Shown here: piece after piece, positions 7,868 to 15,684 of the stretch
How positions within the stretch are numbered: the stretch's first letter is position 1
Layout: each line of letters starts with the position of its first letter
Assembly: GCF_009769735.1 (NCBI RefSeq)
Contig: NZ_WSRO01000001.1
Coordinates: 1-64,000 of the forward strand
Length of the DNA: 64,000 nt
Direction of reading: 5' to 3'
DNA from: Streptomyces sp. BA2
GTDB lineage: Bacteria; Actinomycetota; Actinomycetes; Streptomycetales; Streptomycetaceae
Made by a program: the position numbers and the translations under genes
The notes under the pieces: generated by a model
The model's database searches: none
Seen by the model: the letters and a program-made list of their open reading frames with translations, nothing else
What the model was told of the DNA's origin: nothing

Positions 7868-7941
7868 GGTGCTGTAGCTCAGTTGGTAGAGCGCGGATCT
7901 TATAAGTCCTGAGGTCGTGGGTTCGAGTCCCACCAGCACTA
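7868..7941 (+). tRNA. tRNA-like gene, anticodon loop suggests Ile (UAU)
   Basis: Cloverleaf: acceptor GGTGCTG (7868-7874) pairs with CAGCACT (7934-7940, first pair G-U), discriminator A; D arm GCTCAGTTGGTAGAGC; anticodon stem CGGAT/GTCCT with one C-U mismatch and a U-G closing pair; loop CTTATAA, giving anticodon TAT; variable loop GAGGTC (6 nt); T arm GTGGGTTCGAGTCCCAC. No CCA is encoded. UAU would read AUA, normally read by a lysidine-modified CAU tRNA. The weak anticodon stem leaves the identity uncertain. Confidence 0.8.
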
Positions 7942-7982
7942 CTCCAACGCCGTTCCACTCACCCACGAGAAAGGCGCGCACC

Positions 7983-8927
7983 GTGACCCACGCACCCCAG
8001 TCACCCCAGCGTCTATCGCGCGCTGCGGGCAACACTGCGCACACCGACCGCGACACCATCCGGCGCGTGCTGTGCCGCGAAGTCGTCGGCACCATCGGCC
8101 TGCTCGCCGACGAGCACGACTTCCTGGTCATGCGGGACTATCGCACCTTCACCTTCACTGACTTCGAGACCTATCTGAAAGCATTCGACGACCTACTCAG
8201 CAGCCGCGGCACCCAGGGCACCCCCACCGCAGTTGTCCTCTTCGACCCGCAGGACTACGTCGACTTCTGCACCGACACCGGTCTCGACCCCGACAGCCCG
8301 TCCAGTCGCGCCCGCTTCACCATGCAACTCGCCACCAAGGGCCCGGCCATCCAGTACGACGGCCAGCCCCTGGCCGACCTGATCCCGACCCTGATCGACG
8401 AAGCCGTCCGTCAGGCCACCTGGGAATGCGCGACCACACTCCTGGCCCGGCTCGGATCCTGCGCCTCCTGCGGCGAGGACATCGGCCGAACGGCCTTCGC
8501 CCGGGCATCCGGCCTGCTGGCCCGCACCCTCGAGACCGCCCTGCCGGGCAAGCGGCACCTCGTCTGCAGCGTCTCGGCGGCACCGGAAACCCTGGTCGCC
8601 GTCCTCCACGCGGACACGGGCCCGGACGGCACGTGCCAGCCCAACGAGGCTGAGGCCCTCGAGTTCACCACCGTTCTGGCCCTCGGTCTGGCGACCCGGA
8701 GTCCCGGCGGGCTGGTCATGCGGTGCTCCGCCCCGGGCTCCCCGGACCGGGTGTACGGATGGCGGTTGCGCACGGGTGAGCTCGACCCCCTCACCTCAGG
8801 TGAGATCTTCGACGCCTACTGCACCGACGCCGACACCGGCGGCCCTGTCTCCCCGGAACGGGATGTCGACTACTGCGTTCCGCCGGACCTCGGACCGGGC
8901 GCCACGCCGTCGGCCCACCGACACTGA
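7983..8927 (+). CDS. hypothetical protein, 314 aa
   Basis: GTG 7983 chosen because GAGAAAGG lies upstream; the longer frame begins inside the tRNA. Soluble protein with an acidic N-terminal half (LADEHDFLVMRDYRTFTFTD) and a central ARLGSCASCGEDIG, a possible half zinc site. The C-terminus is acidic (ERDVDYCVPPDLG). No family recognised. It is the only long uninterrupted gene between DUF932 and ParB, and lies 42 bp after the tRNA, possibly on the same transcript. Confidence 0.7.
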   Translation: MTHAPQSPQRLSRAAGNTAHTDRDTIRRVLCREVVGTIGLLADEHDFLVMRDYRTFTFTDFETYLKAFDDLLSSRGTQGTPTAVVLFDPQDYVDFCTDTGLDPDSPSSRARFTMQLATKGPAIQYDGQPLADLIPTLIDEAVRQATWECATTLLARLGSCASCGEDIGRTAFARASGLLARTLETALPGKRHLVCSVSAAPETLVAVLHADTGPDGTCQPNEAEALEFTTVLALGLATRSPGGLVMRCSAPGSPDRVYGWRLRTGELDPLTSGEIFDAYCTDADTGGPVSPERDVDYCVPPDLGPGATPSAHRH

Positions 8928-8952
8928 AAGACCTCGGCAACAACGCCGACCG

Positions 8953-8997
8953 GCTGGTCAGACGAGGGTTCACACAAACCCGGCTCACACTATTATA
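8953..8997 (+). promoter_or_regulatory. repeated promoter module, copy 5
   Basis: CTGGTCAGACGAGGGTT, then an AACCC arm, then CACACTATTATA (8986-8997). The inverted repeat is GGGTT/AACCC with a wider centre than in copies 2 and 3. A start with a good ribosome binding site follows at 9081. Confidence 0.6.
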
Positions 8998-9080
8998 GGT
9001 GGTGAGCCGGGAGGCACCCTCACCTCCCCCCTTCCTTCACCAGGTGACGGCCCCTTTCCCCTCCAGCCCCAGGAGTTGCC

Positions 9081-9425
9081 ATGCTGCGAATGCTGCGCCG
9101 TGCTCTGCGACCGGCACGTCTCCGCATTCCCGCCCGCCGGTTCGCCGCCAGGATCGCGGAACTGCCGCCCACCGCGCGCGAAGCGCTCGGCACCGACGTC
9201 ACGACTGGGGAGGCCATCGCCTATAACCGCGTCCGTGTCGCCACCGCGACCGCCGTCGCCCTCTACCGCAGCGGATACGCGCTGCCGATGACCGACTGCG
9301 ACCTGGACGACGCGGTGCTCGCCCTGGACTTCCCCTACTCGGTCCCAAGCGCGGAGACCCGCGCGTCCATCCGTGCCGCGCTCTCCGTCCTGGACGCCGA
9401 CTGCACCATCACCGTCACCCGCTGA
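9081..9425 (+). CDS. hypothetical protein, 114 aa
   Basis: ATG 9081 after CCCAGGAGTTGCC. Very basic N-terminus (MLRMLRRALRPARLRIPARR) followed by a helical, more acidic body (TDVTTGEAIAYNRVRVATAT) and a beta end. The basic start could bind nucleic acid or be a weak membrane anchor; no family recognised. Under promoter copy 5, with an 83-nt leader. Confidence 0.6.
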   Translation: MLRMLRRALRPARLRIPARRFAARIAELPPTAREALGTDVTTGEAIAYNRVRVATATAVALYRSGYALPMTDCDLDDAVLALDFPYSVPSAETRASIRAALSVLDADCTITVTR

Positions 9426-9448
9426 CCCCCATCCGCCCTGATTGTGGG

Positions 9449-9469
9449 GCCGCCCTCGACCAGGGCGGC
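9449..9469 (+). terminator. small hairpin, possible attenuator or terminator
   Basis: GCCGCCCT (9449-9456) and AGGGCGGC (9462-9469) with a 5-nt loop, between 9425 and the GTG at 9488. No T-tract. It may instead limit read-through to the next genes. Confidence 0.45.
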
Positions 9470-9487
9470 TCGCGCGGAAGGAGCCCG

Positions 9488-9727
9488 GTGTTCCTCGTCG
9501 TGCCCGACCCTGCTCACGGACTCGTTGCCGCTCCGCAGTCCTCTGATGACCTCACGCCCGTCACCGAACAATCCCTTGCCGCCCAGGGATTCGCCTGGAA
9601 CAGCGAGATCGAGGCGTACACCCGCCAGGCCGACCACGACCCCGCGGCCGTGGACGACACCGCCGACAAGCTGCGCGAGCTGGGCCACTACGTCTTCTCC
9701 GCCTACAGGCCGCTGCCCAGGAGCTGA
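9488..9727 (+). CDS. hypothetical protein, 79 aa
   Basis: GTG 9488 with GGAAGGAGCCC directly upstream, a near-perfect ribosome binding site. Reads VFLVVPDPAHGLVAAPQSSD ... GFAWNSEIEAYTRQADHDP ... KLRELGHYVFSAYRPLPRS. Small alpha/beta protein, unknown function. Second gene of the unit from promoter copy 5. Confidence 0.65.
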   Translation: MFLVVPDPAHGLVAAPQSSDDLTPVTEQSLAAQGFAWNSEIEAYTRQADHDPAAVDDTADKLRELGHYVFSAYRPLPRS

Positions 9728-9786
9728 CCGCCACCCGGCCGGCCTGTGCCGCCGCCTCCCGCCCCTTGCACAGGTGGAGTTCCGCC

Positions 9787-10038
9787 ATGCCCCGACGCCG
9801 CAGCCAGTCGCAGCCGTCCGCCCGGTCCGCCGCTACCGAGCTCGACGGACGCCACCAAGTCGTGGACCAGCTCCACGGGTACGCGCTCAGCAGCCACGCC
9901 ACCACCACGGCCGCCGAGGGCGCGGTACGCGAGCTGACCGCCAACCCGAGGGCCGCGATCGAAGCCGTCGAGGAGCTCGACGCCGCCCAGAGGGGGCCGG
10001 CCGCCACCGAGCGCCGCATCCTGCGCTGGTACGGATAG
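9787..10038 (+). CDS. hypothetical protein, 83 aa
   Basis: ATG 9787 after CAGGTGGAGTTCCGCC. Basic, Ser/Gln-rich N-terminus, then a helical body (VDQLHGYALSSHATTTAAEG ... AAIEAVEELDAAQRG) ending LRWYG. Unknown. Its TAG overlaps the GTG of the next gene, so translational coupling is likely. Confidence 0.6.
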   Translation: MPRRRSQSQPSARSAATELDGRHQVVDQLHGYALSSHATTTAAEGAVRELTANPRAAIEAVEELDAAQRGPAATERRILRWYG

Positions 10039-10550
10039 TGGTGTTCAGCCCGGCCGGTCAGCCGTACTACTCCACGCCGGAACGGTACGCCCAGCTGGCG
10101 CCCCGCTGGATACGCGATGGCGATGGGCCGTTCCCGACTGCCGACGTCGCCCGCATCGAACGCCCCCGCCCCGCCCTGGAGTTGCTACCCGCCCGCAAGC
10201 GCTTTGAGCCGTGCGGGCTGCACGGGATCTCGCTGTTGCGATGCCCGATCTGCGGGCCACGCGAGCGCTTCGGGTGCCAGTGGGGCGAGTGCACCGCCAA
10301 CCGCGTCACGGCACTGCGAACACTGTGTGCGGACGGCCCCCGGGCGCGCCTTCCCGCTACCGCCCCGCCGAGAGCACACCTGGCCGTAAAGCAACTCTGC
10401 CGACGTGCGGGTGCAGTTGTTCACGGTTGGCGACCACGAGCACATCGTTCTCGGAGCGGGCTACGAGCAGCTCGGGACCCAACACGTACCGGGCGGTGCC
10501 CTGTCTCCAAGTCAGCGCCGGGTGGGACAACGCCTTGCTTGAGCAGGTGA
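10038..10550 (+). CDS. hypothetical cysteine-rich protein, C-terminus uncertain
   Basis: GTG 10038 (or 10041) overlaps the previous stop. The first 95 residues look real: SPAGQPYYSTPERYAQLAPR ... RFEPCGLHGISLLRCPICGP followed by FGCQWGEC, a Cys/His cluster compatible with a zinc ribbon. After about 10300 the frame becomes Arg/Pro-rich and probably false; other frames give a second Cys pair (HCEHC), so an indel near 10310 is likely. The true end is not known. Confidence 0.45.
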   Translation: MVFSPAGQPYYSTPERYAQLAPRWIRDGDGPFPTADVARIERPRPALELLPARKRFEPCGLHGISLLRCPICGPRERFGCQWGECTANRVTALRTLCADGPRARLPATAPPRAHLAVKQLCRRAGAVVHGWRPRAHRSRSGLRAARDPTRTGRCPVSKSAPGGTTPCLSR

Positions 10551-10612
10551 GGAACCTGAGGCTCACGATCTGGTCGGGTCCGTGCTGGCGCATCGTGTAC
10601 GAACTGAGCTGA
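10405..10612 (+). CDS. possible small protein, about 69 aa, frameshifted
   Basis: GTG 10405 reads VRVQLFTVGDHEHIVLGAGY EQLGTQHVPGG ... and, after an indel near 10545, LEQVRNLRLTIWSGPCWRIV YELS, stop TGA 10610-10612. No strong ribosome binding site. It ends 76 bp before promoter copy 6. Support is compositional only. Confidence 0.35.
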
Positions 10613-10688
10613 GGCCGGTACTCGTCAGCTGAGACCGCCGTACGGAGCACCCCAGCCACACCCCAAGAAGCCACGCTTGCGCAGGTCA

Positions 10689-10726
10689 GAGGGCATCTAG
10701 CCCTCACCCATAAACACACTATTATT
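10689..10726 (+). promoter_or_regulatory. repeated promoter module, copy 6 (ParB unit)
   Basis: Preceded by GCGCAGGTCA. Inverted repeat GAGGGC-ATCTA-GCCCTC (10689-10705), then CACACTATTATT (10715-10726). The arms differ from copy 2 but the position is the same. Confidence 0.65.
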
Positions 10727-10796
10727 ACTTTTGAAGCGAGGGGTCGACGCCCCAACCGCCCCAATTCGCCGAACAGACAAGGAGAAGGAGAGCCCC

Positions 10797-12268
10797 ATGG
10801 CCCCAGCCGTCTCGACCCAGCCCATCGAATCCGCCACGCACGAGGACGAAGACGCGCCGCAGATCGTCCTGCTCGAACCGGCGCAGGTGGTGCGTGACGA
10901 GCAGAACGCCCGCGAAACCGACACAGAACCGGACGAGGAGCTGATCGCCTCCGTCAAGGAGATCGGCGTCGAGGAGACCATCAGTGTCCGGCCCCGGCAC
11001 GACGGCACCTACGGCGCTTTCAAGGGCTGGCGGCGCGCACAAGCACTGAAGATCGCCAACGACACCGCCGTACTGGATGGCCGCCCTGTACGCAGAATCA
11101 AGGCACACGTGCGGGAAGACCTGGTTGGCAAGGACGGCTGGACCCGGTTCTTGTCCCTGGTCGAGAACAAGCACCGCGAGGGATGAGCGAGCGCGACATC
11201 CTGAAGTCGCAGGAGCTGTCCCTGATCGACATGAGCGACATCGAACGACTCCAGGCCACCAGGGCTCTCGGTGTCGGCCGCAACGCAGCCAAGCAGGCCA
11301 AGGCAGCGCAGAAGCTCGACGATGCCACCCTTCGCCGGGCAACGGCCGGAGGCATGGACCTGGAGCAGACCGCCCAACTCGCCGAGGTCGAGCACGTGCT
11401 GGGCGCAGAGCGCCGTCTGCTGCGAGCGCTGGAGCGCGACCACGAGGAGGGCACCGGCGGGCGCGGCCACTGGGACCAGGAGATGGCACTGCTCAAGGCC
11501 GAGCAGGCCGACAACGACGCGCGGACCAAGGCCGAGGACGACCTCAAGACGGCGGACATCCCGCTGCTGGGGCAGCCGGGGTACGGGCACAAGGACACGT
11601 CCAAGCCGCTGGCCGAGCTGACCACCGGGCTGGGCAATCCGCTCGCAGAGGACAACCACAAGAACTGCCCCGGTCACAGTGCCCGGCTCGACGACGAGCA
11701 CCAGCCCGTGTGGCACTGCTCCGACCCGGCCGCGCACGGGCACAAGGTCCGCCCACAGCCGAAGAAGCCCAGGACGCAGGAAGACGAGCGCCGGGCGGAG
11801 GAGCGCGGCAAGGTCATCGCCTGCAACCGGGCCTGGAAGGCCGCCGCTGGCCCCCGTCAGGACTTCGTCACCCGACTCGTGCGCCAGAAGGCCCTGCCGG
11901 ATGCGGCCCGCGTCTTCGCGCTGGAGATCGTGCTCACCCTGCCGTACTTCTACAGCTCCTGGACCGACAAGCACGAATCCGAGACCGTCGCCCGCTTCCT
12001 GGGTATCAAGGAGCCCGAGCACGCGGATCTGACGGCAACAGCGATGCAGCTGCCCAGGGCGCGCGTCGTCGGCGCGCTATTCGCGCACGTCGCCGCTGCC
12101 TGCGAGTACGACATCCGCGAGCCCAAGACGTGGTCGAGCCTCACCGTGCGGCAGGCCCGCTACCTGCTGCTCCTCGAAGCGCTCGGCCAGGACGACAACG
12201 GCAGCTACCGGCTGTCTGAGGTGGAGAACCAGGCGGTCGCCCGTCACCGGCCCCGCACCGCCACCTGA
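10797..12268 (+). CDS. ParB/Spo0J-family protein, one-base frameshift
   Basis: ATG 10797 follows ACAAGGAGAAGGAGAGCCCC. An N-terminal ParB-like fold (VRDEQNARETD, IGVEETISVRPRHDGTY, AFKGWRRAQAL) is followed by FLSLVENKHREG. One missing G near 11180 separates this from MSERDILKSQELSLIDMSD and the HTH-like region GVGRNAAKQAKAAQKL. The restored product is about 490 residues, with a charged middle and a C-terminal helical domain (FALEIVLTLPYFYSSWTDKH). Such ParB-like proteins on conjugative elements may act in partition or as accessory nucleases; no ParA lies adjacent. As written, two overlapping frames (10797-11186 and 11183-12268) remain. Confidence 0.8.
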
Positions 12269-12290
12269 CCGAACCCTCCCCGCAAGCCCT

Positions 12291-12314
12291 GGCTGGGCAC
12301 GCCCGTGCCCAGCC
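12291..12314 (+). terminator. hairpin after parB-like gene
   Basis: GGCTGGGCAC (12291-12300) and GTGCCCAGCC (12305-12314), perfect 10-bp stem with a 4-nt loop, 22 bp after the stop codon. Confidence 0.6.
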
Positions 12315-12348
12315 GGTTCCCCCTGGCGTCACAGAGAGGCGACCCAGC

Positions 12349-12529
12349 ATGAGCCTCACCATGGACGAGGTCGCACCGGCGCCTGCACGAGGCCGCCGAC
12401 TGCCGCTCCGCCCGCTGGGAAGCGCTCTTGGCCGGAGGTCCGCGATCCGAAGGAACTGCCCCATGCACGCAATACCCCAACGCTGTGCCCACCGGCCTCT
12501 GGCGGGCGGACTGGTGGTGCCGTACGTGA
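12349..12529 (+). CDS. possible small protein, frameshifted
   Basis: ATG 12349 (AGAGAGGCGACCCAGC upstream) begins MSLTMDEV. In another frame a coding-like run HEAADCRSARWEALLAGGPR SEGTAP ... ADWWCRT ends at TGA 12527-12529, overlapping the start of the next gene. An extra or missing base near 12370 would join them (about 60 residues). Weak support. Confidence 0.3.
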
Positions 12530-13074
12530 CGCTGATCCACGACGGCCGCGCGGCCTTCGGTGTCCTCGACGCCGACGAAGCCAGCGCCGCCTTCCTCCGC
12601 CGCCTGTGCCAGATCTGCGAACACCCGCTGGACGAACGGTGCTTCCTGCTCGTCCGCCCGGCCGACGTTCTCAAGGGCTGCTCCCCGGAACCGGCGCTGC
12701 ACCCCGAATGCCTGCCCTATACCGCGGACCACTGCCCGATGCTGAACGGAACCGCCACGCACTACCGCCGCAGCCCCATCCTGGCCAACCACCCAGCCGC
12801 ACGGCCCTGCACCGATCCCGCCTGCCGATGCCCGCCCCACACCCCGGACGAGGGTCACACCGCCCGCAGCGGCAGCCCCGCCGACCGGTACGAGGCCTGG
12901 ATGATCCACACCCGGAACTACCAGCTGGTCTGGCCGCCCGGCCGGCCCGATGTGCCCTCCGGCATCACCCTCGACGCGCCCGTCCTGCGCAAACGCGTGC
13001 TGCGCACCGCGACCCTCACTCCCGACCAGCAACACCTGATGGACCTCTTGAACGCCCTGATGGACGGGACCTGA
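12463..13074 (+). CDS. conserved hypothetical cysteine-rich protein, 203 aa
   Basis: ATG 12463 chosen over ATG 12349 because GAAGGAACTGCCCC precedes it and the upstream residues look non-coding. Core: VTLIHDGRAAFGVLDADEAS, RRLCQICEHPLDERCFLLVR, PEPALHPECLPYTADHCPML. The Cys/His pattern (C-x2-C ... H-x2-C ... C) suggests a zinc-binding treble-clef or ribbon domain, seen in hypothetical proteins of Streptomyces plasmids. C-terminal half is hydrophilic. Role unknown. Confidence 0.65.
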   Translation: MHAIPQRCAHRPLAGGLVVPYVTLIHDGRAAFGVLDADEASAAFLRRLCQICEHPLDERCFLLVRPADVLKGCSPEPALHPECLPYTADHCPMLNGTATHYRRSPILANHPAARPCTDPACRCPPHTPDEGHTARSGSPADRYEAWMIHTRNYQLVWPPGRPDVPSGITLDAPVLRKRVLRTATLTPDQQHLMDLLNALMDGT

Positions 13075-13103
13075 CCGCCCCGTGCCGAACGGAAGGAAAT
13101 GCC

Positions 13104-13850
13104 ATGCTGATCAAACCGGACCCCTCCACGGCCGCAGGCAGGGCCATCCTCGACCTGGCCGACCTGATGGACAGACTCCATGAGTGTTCCGGTGAATGGC
13201 CGGATTCAGACACCGTCGACATCGTCGCAGGGTGGCTGAACCGCTTCACCTTCGCCGCCCCCGAGGGCCTCACCGCGCAGACAGCCGGCCGGGCCTGGGT
13301 GCTGCGCCAGTGGGACCGACACACCGATGACGTGACTCTCTGGTCCGACGAGGCCTCCGCCCTGGCCTCGCTCGCACAGGAAGTACGCAGTTCCTGGGAC
13401 GATGTGGGGGGCACGGATGGTGTCCCGTACCGGCCTCCGGCCGACGACCAGGCAGTTGTGGGCCTCTACTACGGCCCGGAGAAAATCCGCGGCGACGCAG
13501 GCTACACTCTGTACCCCGCCGGCATCTCCCGTCACGTGCGCGCCCCCCTCAGCCTCTGCCCCAGCCTCACGGACGCCGAGTCCTGCGCGGAGGCGAACAG
13601 TTCGGCGGTCTTCCACCCGCAGGAGAGCCCCGACGACGAAGGCCTCCCGTGCATCGAGATCGCGGGCATCCTCGTGTTCGCCTACCTGGACGCCGACCTC
13701 CGGAAGGCACGGGTATCCGTTCATCTGGACACCACCCACGAGCAGTTCGTGCGCGCCGACGGCACGGTTCCAATCCAGGTGGAGATCGAGGACGCCACGG
13801 TGTTCGACAGCCTCGCCCCGCCGACGGCCCTGCCGGAACCGACCGGCTAG
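13104..13850 (+). CDS. hypothetical protein, 248 aa
   Basis: ATG 13104 after CGGAAGGAAATGCC. Helical N-terminal third (ILDLADLMDRLHECSGEWPD), a Trp-rich segment (AWVLRQWDRHTDDVTLWSDE), then an acidic, beta-rich second half ending in PTALPEPTG. Soluble, intact, acidic. No family recognised. Last gene before promoter copy 7. Confidence 0.65.
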   Translation: MLIKPDPSTAAGRAILDLADLMDRLHECSGEWPDSDTVDIVAGWLNRFTFAAPEGLTAQTAGRAWVLRQWDRHTDDVTLWSDEASALASLAQEVRSSWDDVGGTDGVPYRPPADDQAVVGLYYGPEKIRGDAGYTLYPAGISRHVRAPLSLCPSLTDAESCAEANSSAVFHPQESPDDEGLPCIEIAGILVFAYLDADLRKARVSVHLDTTHEQFVRADGTVPIQVEIEDATVFDSLAPPTALPEPTG

Positions 13851-13904
13851 AGGACCCTCATCCGGCGCCTCACCCGCCATACCGCACCGGCAGCGGAAAC
13901 AGCA

Positions 13905-13943
13905 ACAGGGGGTTGACCACCCCCTCCAAGACACACTGTTATT
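13905..13943 (+). promoter_or_regulatory. repeated promoter module, copy 7 (ssb)
   Basis: AGGGGGTTGACCACCCCCT (imperfect inverted repeat, containing a consensus-like -35 TTGACC) followed by CACACTGTTATT (13932-13943). Start codon of the ssb-like gene is only 20 bp downstream. Confidence 0.65.
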
Positions 13944-13962
13944 TTGATTGGGAAGTGTTCGC

Positions 13963-14658
13963 ATGGCTCCGTCCGTCACGCACGTGACCGGCACCATCAC
14001 CGGTGACGTCGAAGTCCGCTTCACCCAAAACGGCATCGCCGTCTGCCGGTTCCGCCTCACCGAGACCCCCTCCCAGTGGGACACCGCCACCCAGAAGTGG
14101 CACGACGGGGTCCCCATTCCCTACATCTGCACCGCCTGGCGGGACCTGGCCAGCAACGCCACCGAGTCGCTCGTCGACGGAATCAACGTCATGGTCAAGG
14201 GGCGCATCACCGAGATCAGGGACAACTCCATCTACCTAAGCATCGACGACCTCGGCATCAGCCTGCGCAGGCGCATCGCCTACACCGAGACCAGCCTGCC
14301 CAGTCCGCTCGCCGCCCGCCCGGTCACCACACCCCCGGCGCCTCAGCCCGCCGCCGCGTCCCGCCCGACCACCGGGCGACCGGCCAGCCCACCGGCCTGG
14401 TGGCAGAAGCAAGCCTCCCGCTGGTCCTATCGCGGCTCTTCCATCGCAGCCGCTGACGCCACTCCCCTTTCCCATCAGCCGCTGACCCCTCCCCCCGCCC
14501 GCCCCCGCGCGGCACCGGTTCGCTCGCCCCCACGCACACGCCCGGTTGCTGCGCTCCAACCTCGACAGCGACGGCACGGCGGACACCCCCGCCTCTGCCA
14601 GCCCAACCCCAAGGAACCTCGGAACGACCAGCGCCTTAGACCGTGTCCTACGTGGTGA
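13963..14658 (+). CDS. ssb: single-stranded DNA-binding protein (OB fold), altered C-terminus
   Basis: ATG 13963 with TTGGGAAGTGTTCGC upstream. The first 110 residues fit an SSB OB fold: VTGTITGDVEVRFTQNGIAV, CRFRLTETPSQWD, PYICTAWRDLASNATESLVD, INVMVKGRITEIR. Family role: coats and protects single-stranded DNA during replication and conjugative transfer. The later residues are Pro/Ala/Arg-rich and run to 14658, inside the IS remnant that starts near 14641. No acidic tip (DDxxF) is present, so the 3' end is probably truncated or frameshifted. Under promoter copy 7. Confidence 0.8.
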   Translation: MAPSVTHVTGTITGDVEVRFTQNGIAVCRFRLTETPSQWDTATQKWHDGVPIPYICTAWRDLASNATESLVDGINVMVKGRITEIRDNSIYLSIDDLGISLRRRIAYTETSLPSPLAARPVTTPPAPQPAAASRPTTGRPASPPAWWQKQASRWSYRGSSIAAADATPLSHQPLTPPPARPRAAPVRSPPRTRPVAALQPRQRRHGGHPRLCQPNPKEPRNDQRLRPCPTW

Positions 14659-15240
14659 CCGCTCGTTGGTCCCGGTCATGGGGCGGGGGACGTGGAGTTG
14701 GATTGTTCCGGACGGGCTGTGGGAGATCGCGAAGCCGCGGATCCCGCCGTCGAGGGTGCGACCGCAGGGCGGCGGAACGCAGGACACCCCTGATGAGACA
14801 CTGTTCGCTGTCGTCATCTACGTTCTAGGCTGCGGTTGCGCCTGGCGCCAACTGCCACCCTGCTTCGGCATATCGGAGTCGACCGCTCACCGCAGGCTCC
14901 TGGTCTGGTCGAGAGCCGGCGTCTGGGGTGCCGCCTTCATGAAGGCGTGTTGCACCGGCTCGACAATGCCAGGCTCATCGATGCCACCCGCGTTGTCCTC
15001 GACACCGCGCATGTCAGGGCCAAACAGGGGGCGAACACGCGGGTCCGAGCCCCCCCGTGCAACCGGGGCAAGCCGGGTTCCAAGATGCACAGCTGGACGC
15101 GAGCGGACTGCCCCTGGTCGTCGGCATCTCAGCTGGCAACACCCACGACAGCGAAGGTCTCAAGCCCATCAGCGAGGGTCGCCAAACGAGGCACGACCCT
15201 CACCGAAGCCGGTACTTCGAGCCCCAGCGCCTGCGTGCTT
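14641..15240 (+). mobile_element. IS5-family (IS112-like) remnant 1, 3' truncated
   Basis: A transposase N-terminal half from ATG 14678: TWSWIVPDGLWEIAKPRIPP, CAWRQLPPCFGISESTAHRR, then, in shifted frames, the DDE-region start (DTAHVRAKQGANTR, GKPGSKMH, VVGISAGNTHDSEGLKP, QTRHDPHR). Homology stops near 15240, so the C-terminal catalytic part and right end are missing. At least two indels. Same orientation and same retained half as the remnant at 20808. Confidence 0.75.
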
Positions 15241-15269
15241 GTCGGCGGGATGTTCGTCGCTGTGGTTGG

Positions 15270-15515
15270 TCACGGCGGGGTCCCGGGATGGGGGTCGTCG
15301 GGCTGGGCGGAGGCGATTGGGCCGCAGAGGGCCGAGGCGGCGCCCAGTGCGGTGGTGGTACCGGAGATCAGGCCGAGTGTCAGCGCGATGGTGAACATGG
15401 CCAGTGGGTCCCCGATCGCGATCAGTGCGGTCCAGGTGGTCAGCGTGGTTCCCGCCGTAGTGGCAAGTCCCAGCAGTCCCGAAACGGCATGGGCGAGACG
15501 GCGCGAGATCGCCAT
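15270..15515 (-). CDS. small membrane protein, 81 aa
   Basis: Start at 15515 (minus strand) is preceded by GAAGGGAGCCTTCG. Two hydrophobic helices: SGLLGLATTAGTTLTTWTAL and PLAMFTIALTLGLISGTTTA, with a short proline-rich cytoplasmic tail. No family recognised. Divergent from the NB-ARC gene, 169 bp away, so the two may share a control region. Confidence 0.6.
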   Translation of the reverse strand: MAISRRLAHAVSGLLGLATTAGTTLTTWTALIAIGDPLAMFTIALTLGLISGTTTALGAASALCGPIASAQPDDPHPGTPP

Positions 15516-15684
15516 CGAAGGCTCCCTTCTCGTGGTGCGGCTGTACGAACCAGCAAAAGGCAGCGAGGACGGCATCTGGCGACACGCCGAAGTATCTGAA
15601 TACCATCCGAAACATTGCAGGCCACCTAGGGGGTTTGGCCGCTTTTCGCTGAAGCACTGAAGCACTGAAACGGCTAGGTGACAC

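Noticed and set aside
10357..10764. Minus-strand 135-codon frame across promoter copy 6
   Set aside because: It covers a well-supported promoter module and the leader of the ParB-like gene, and has no ribosome binding site or recognisable domain.
2700..11190. Programmed -1 ribosomal frameshifting as explanation of the broken genes
   Set aside because: The direction fits, but no slippery heptamer with a downstream structure is seen at the junctions, and too many unrelated genes are affected.
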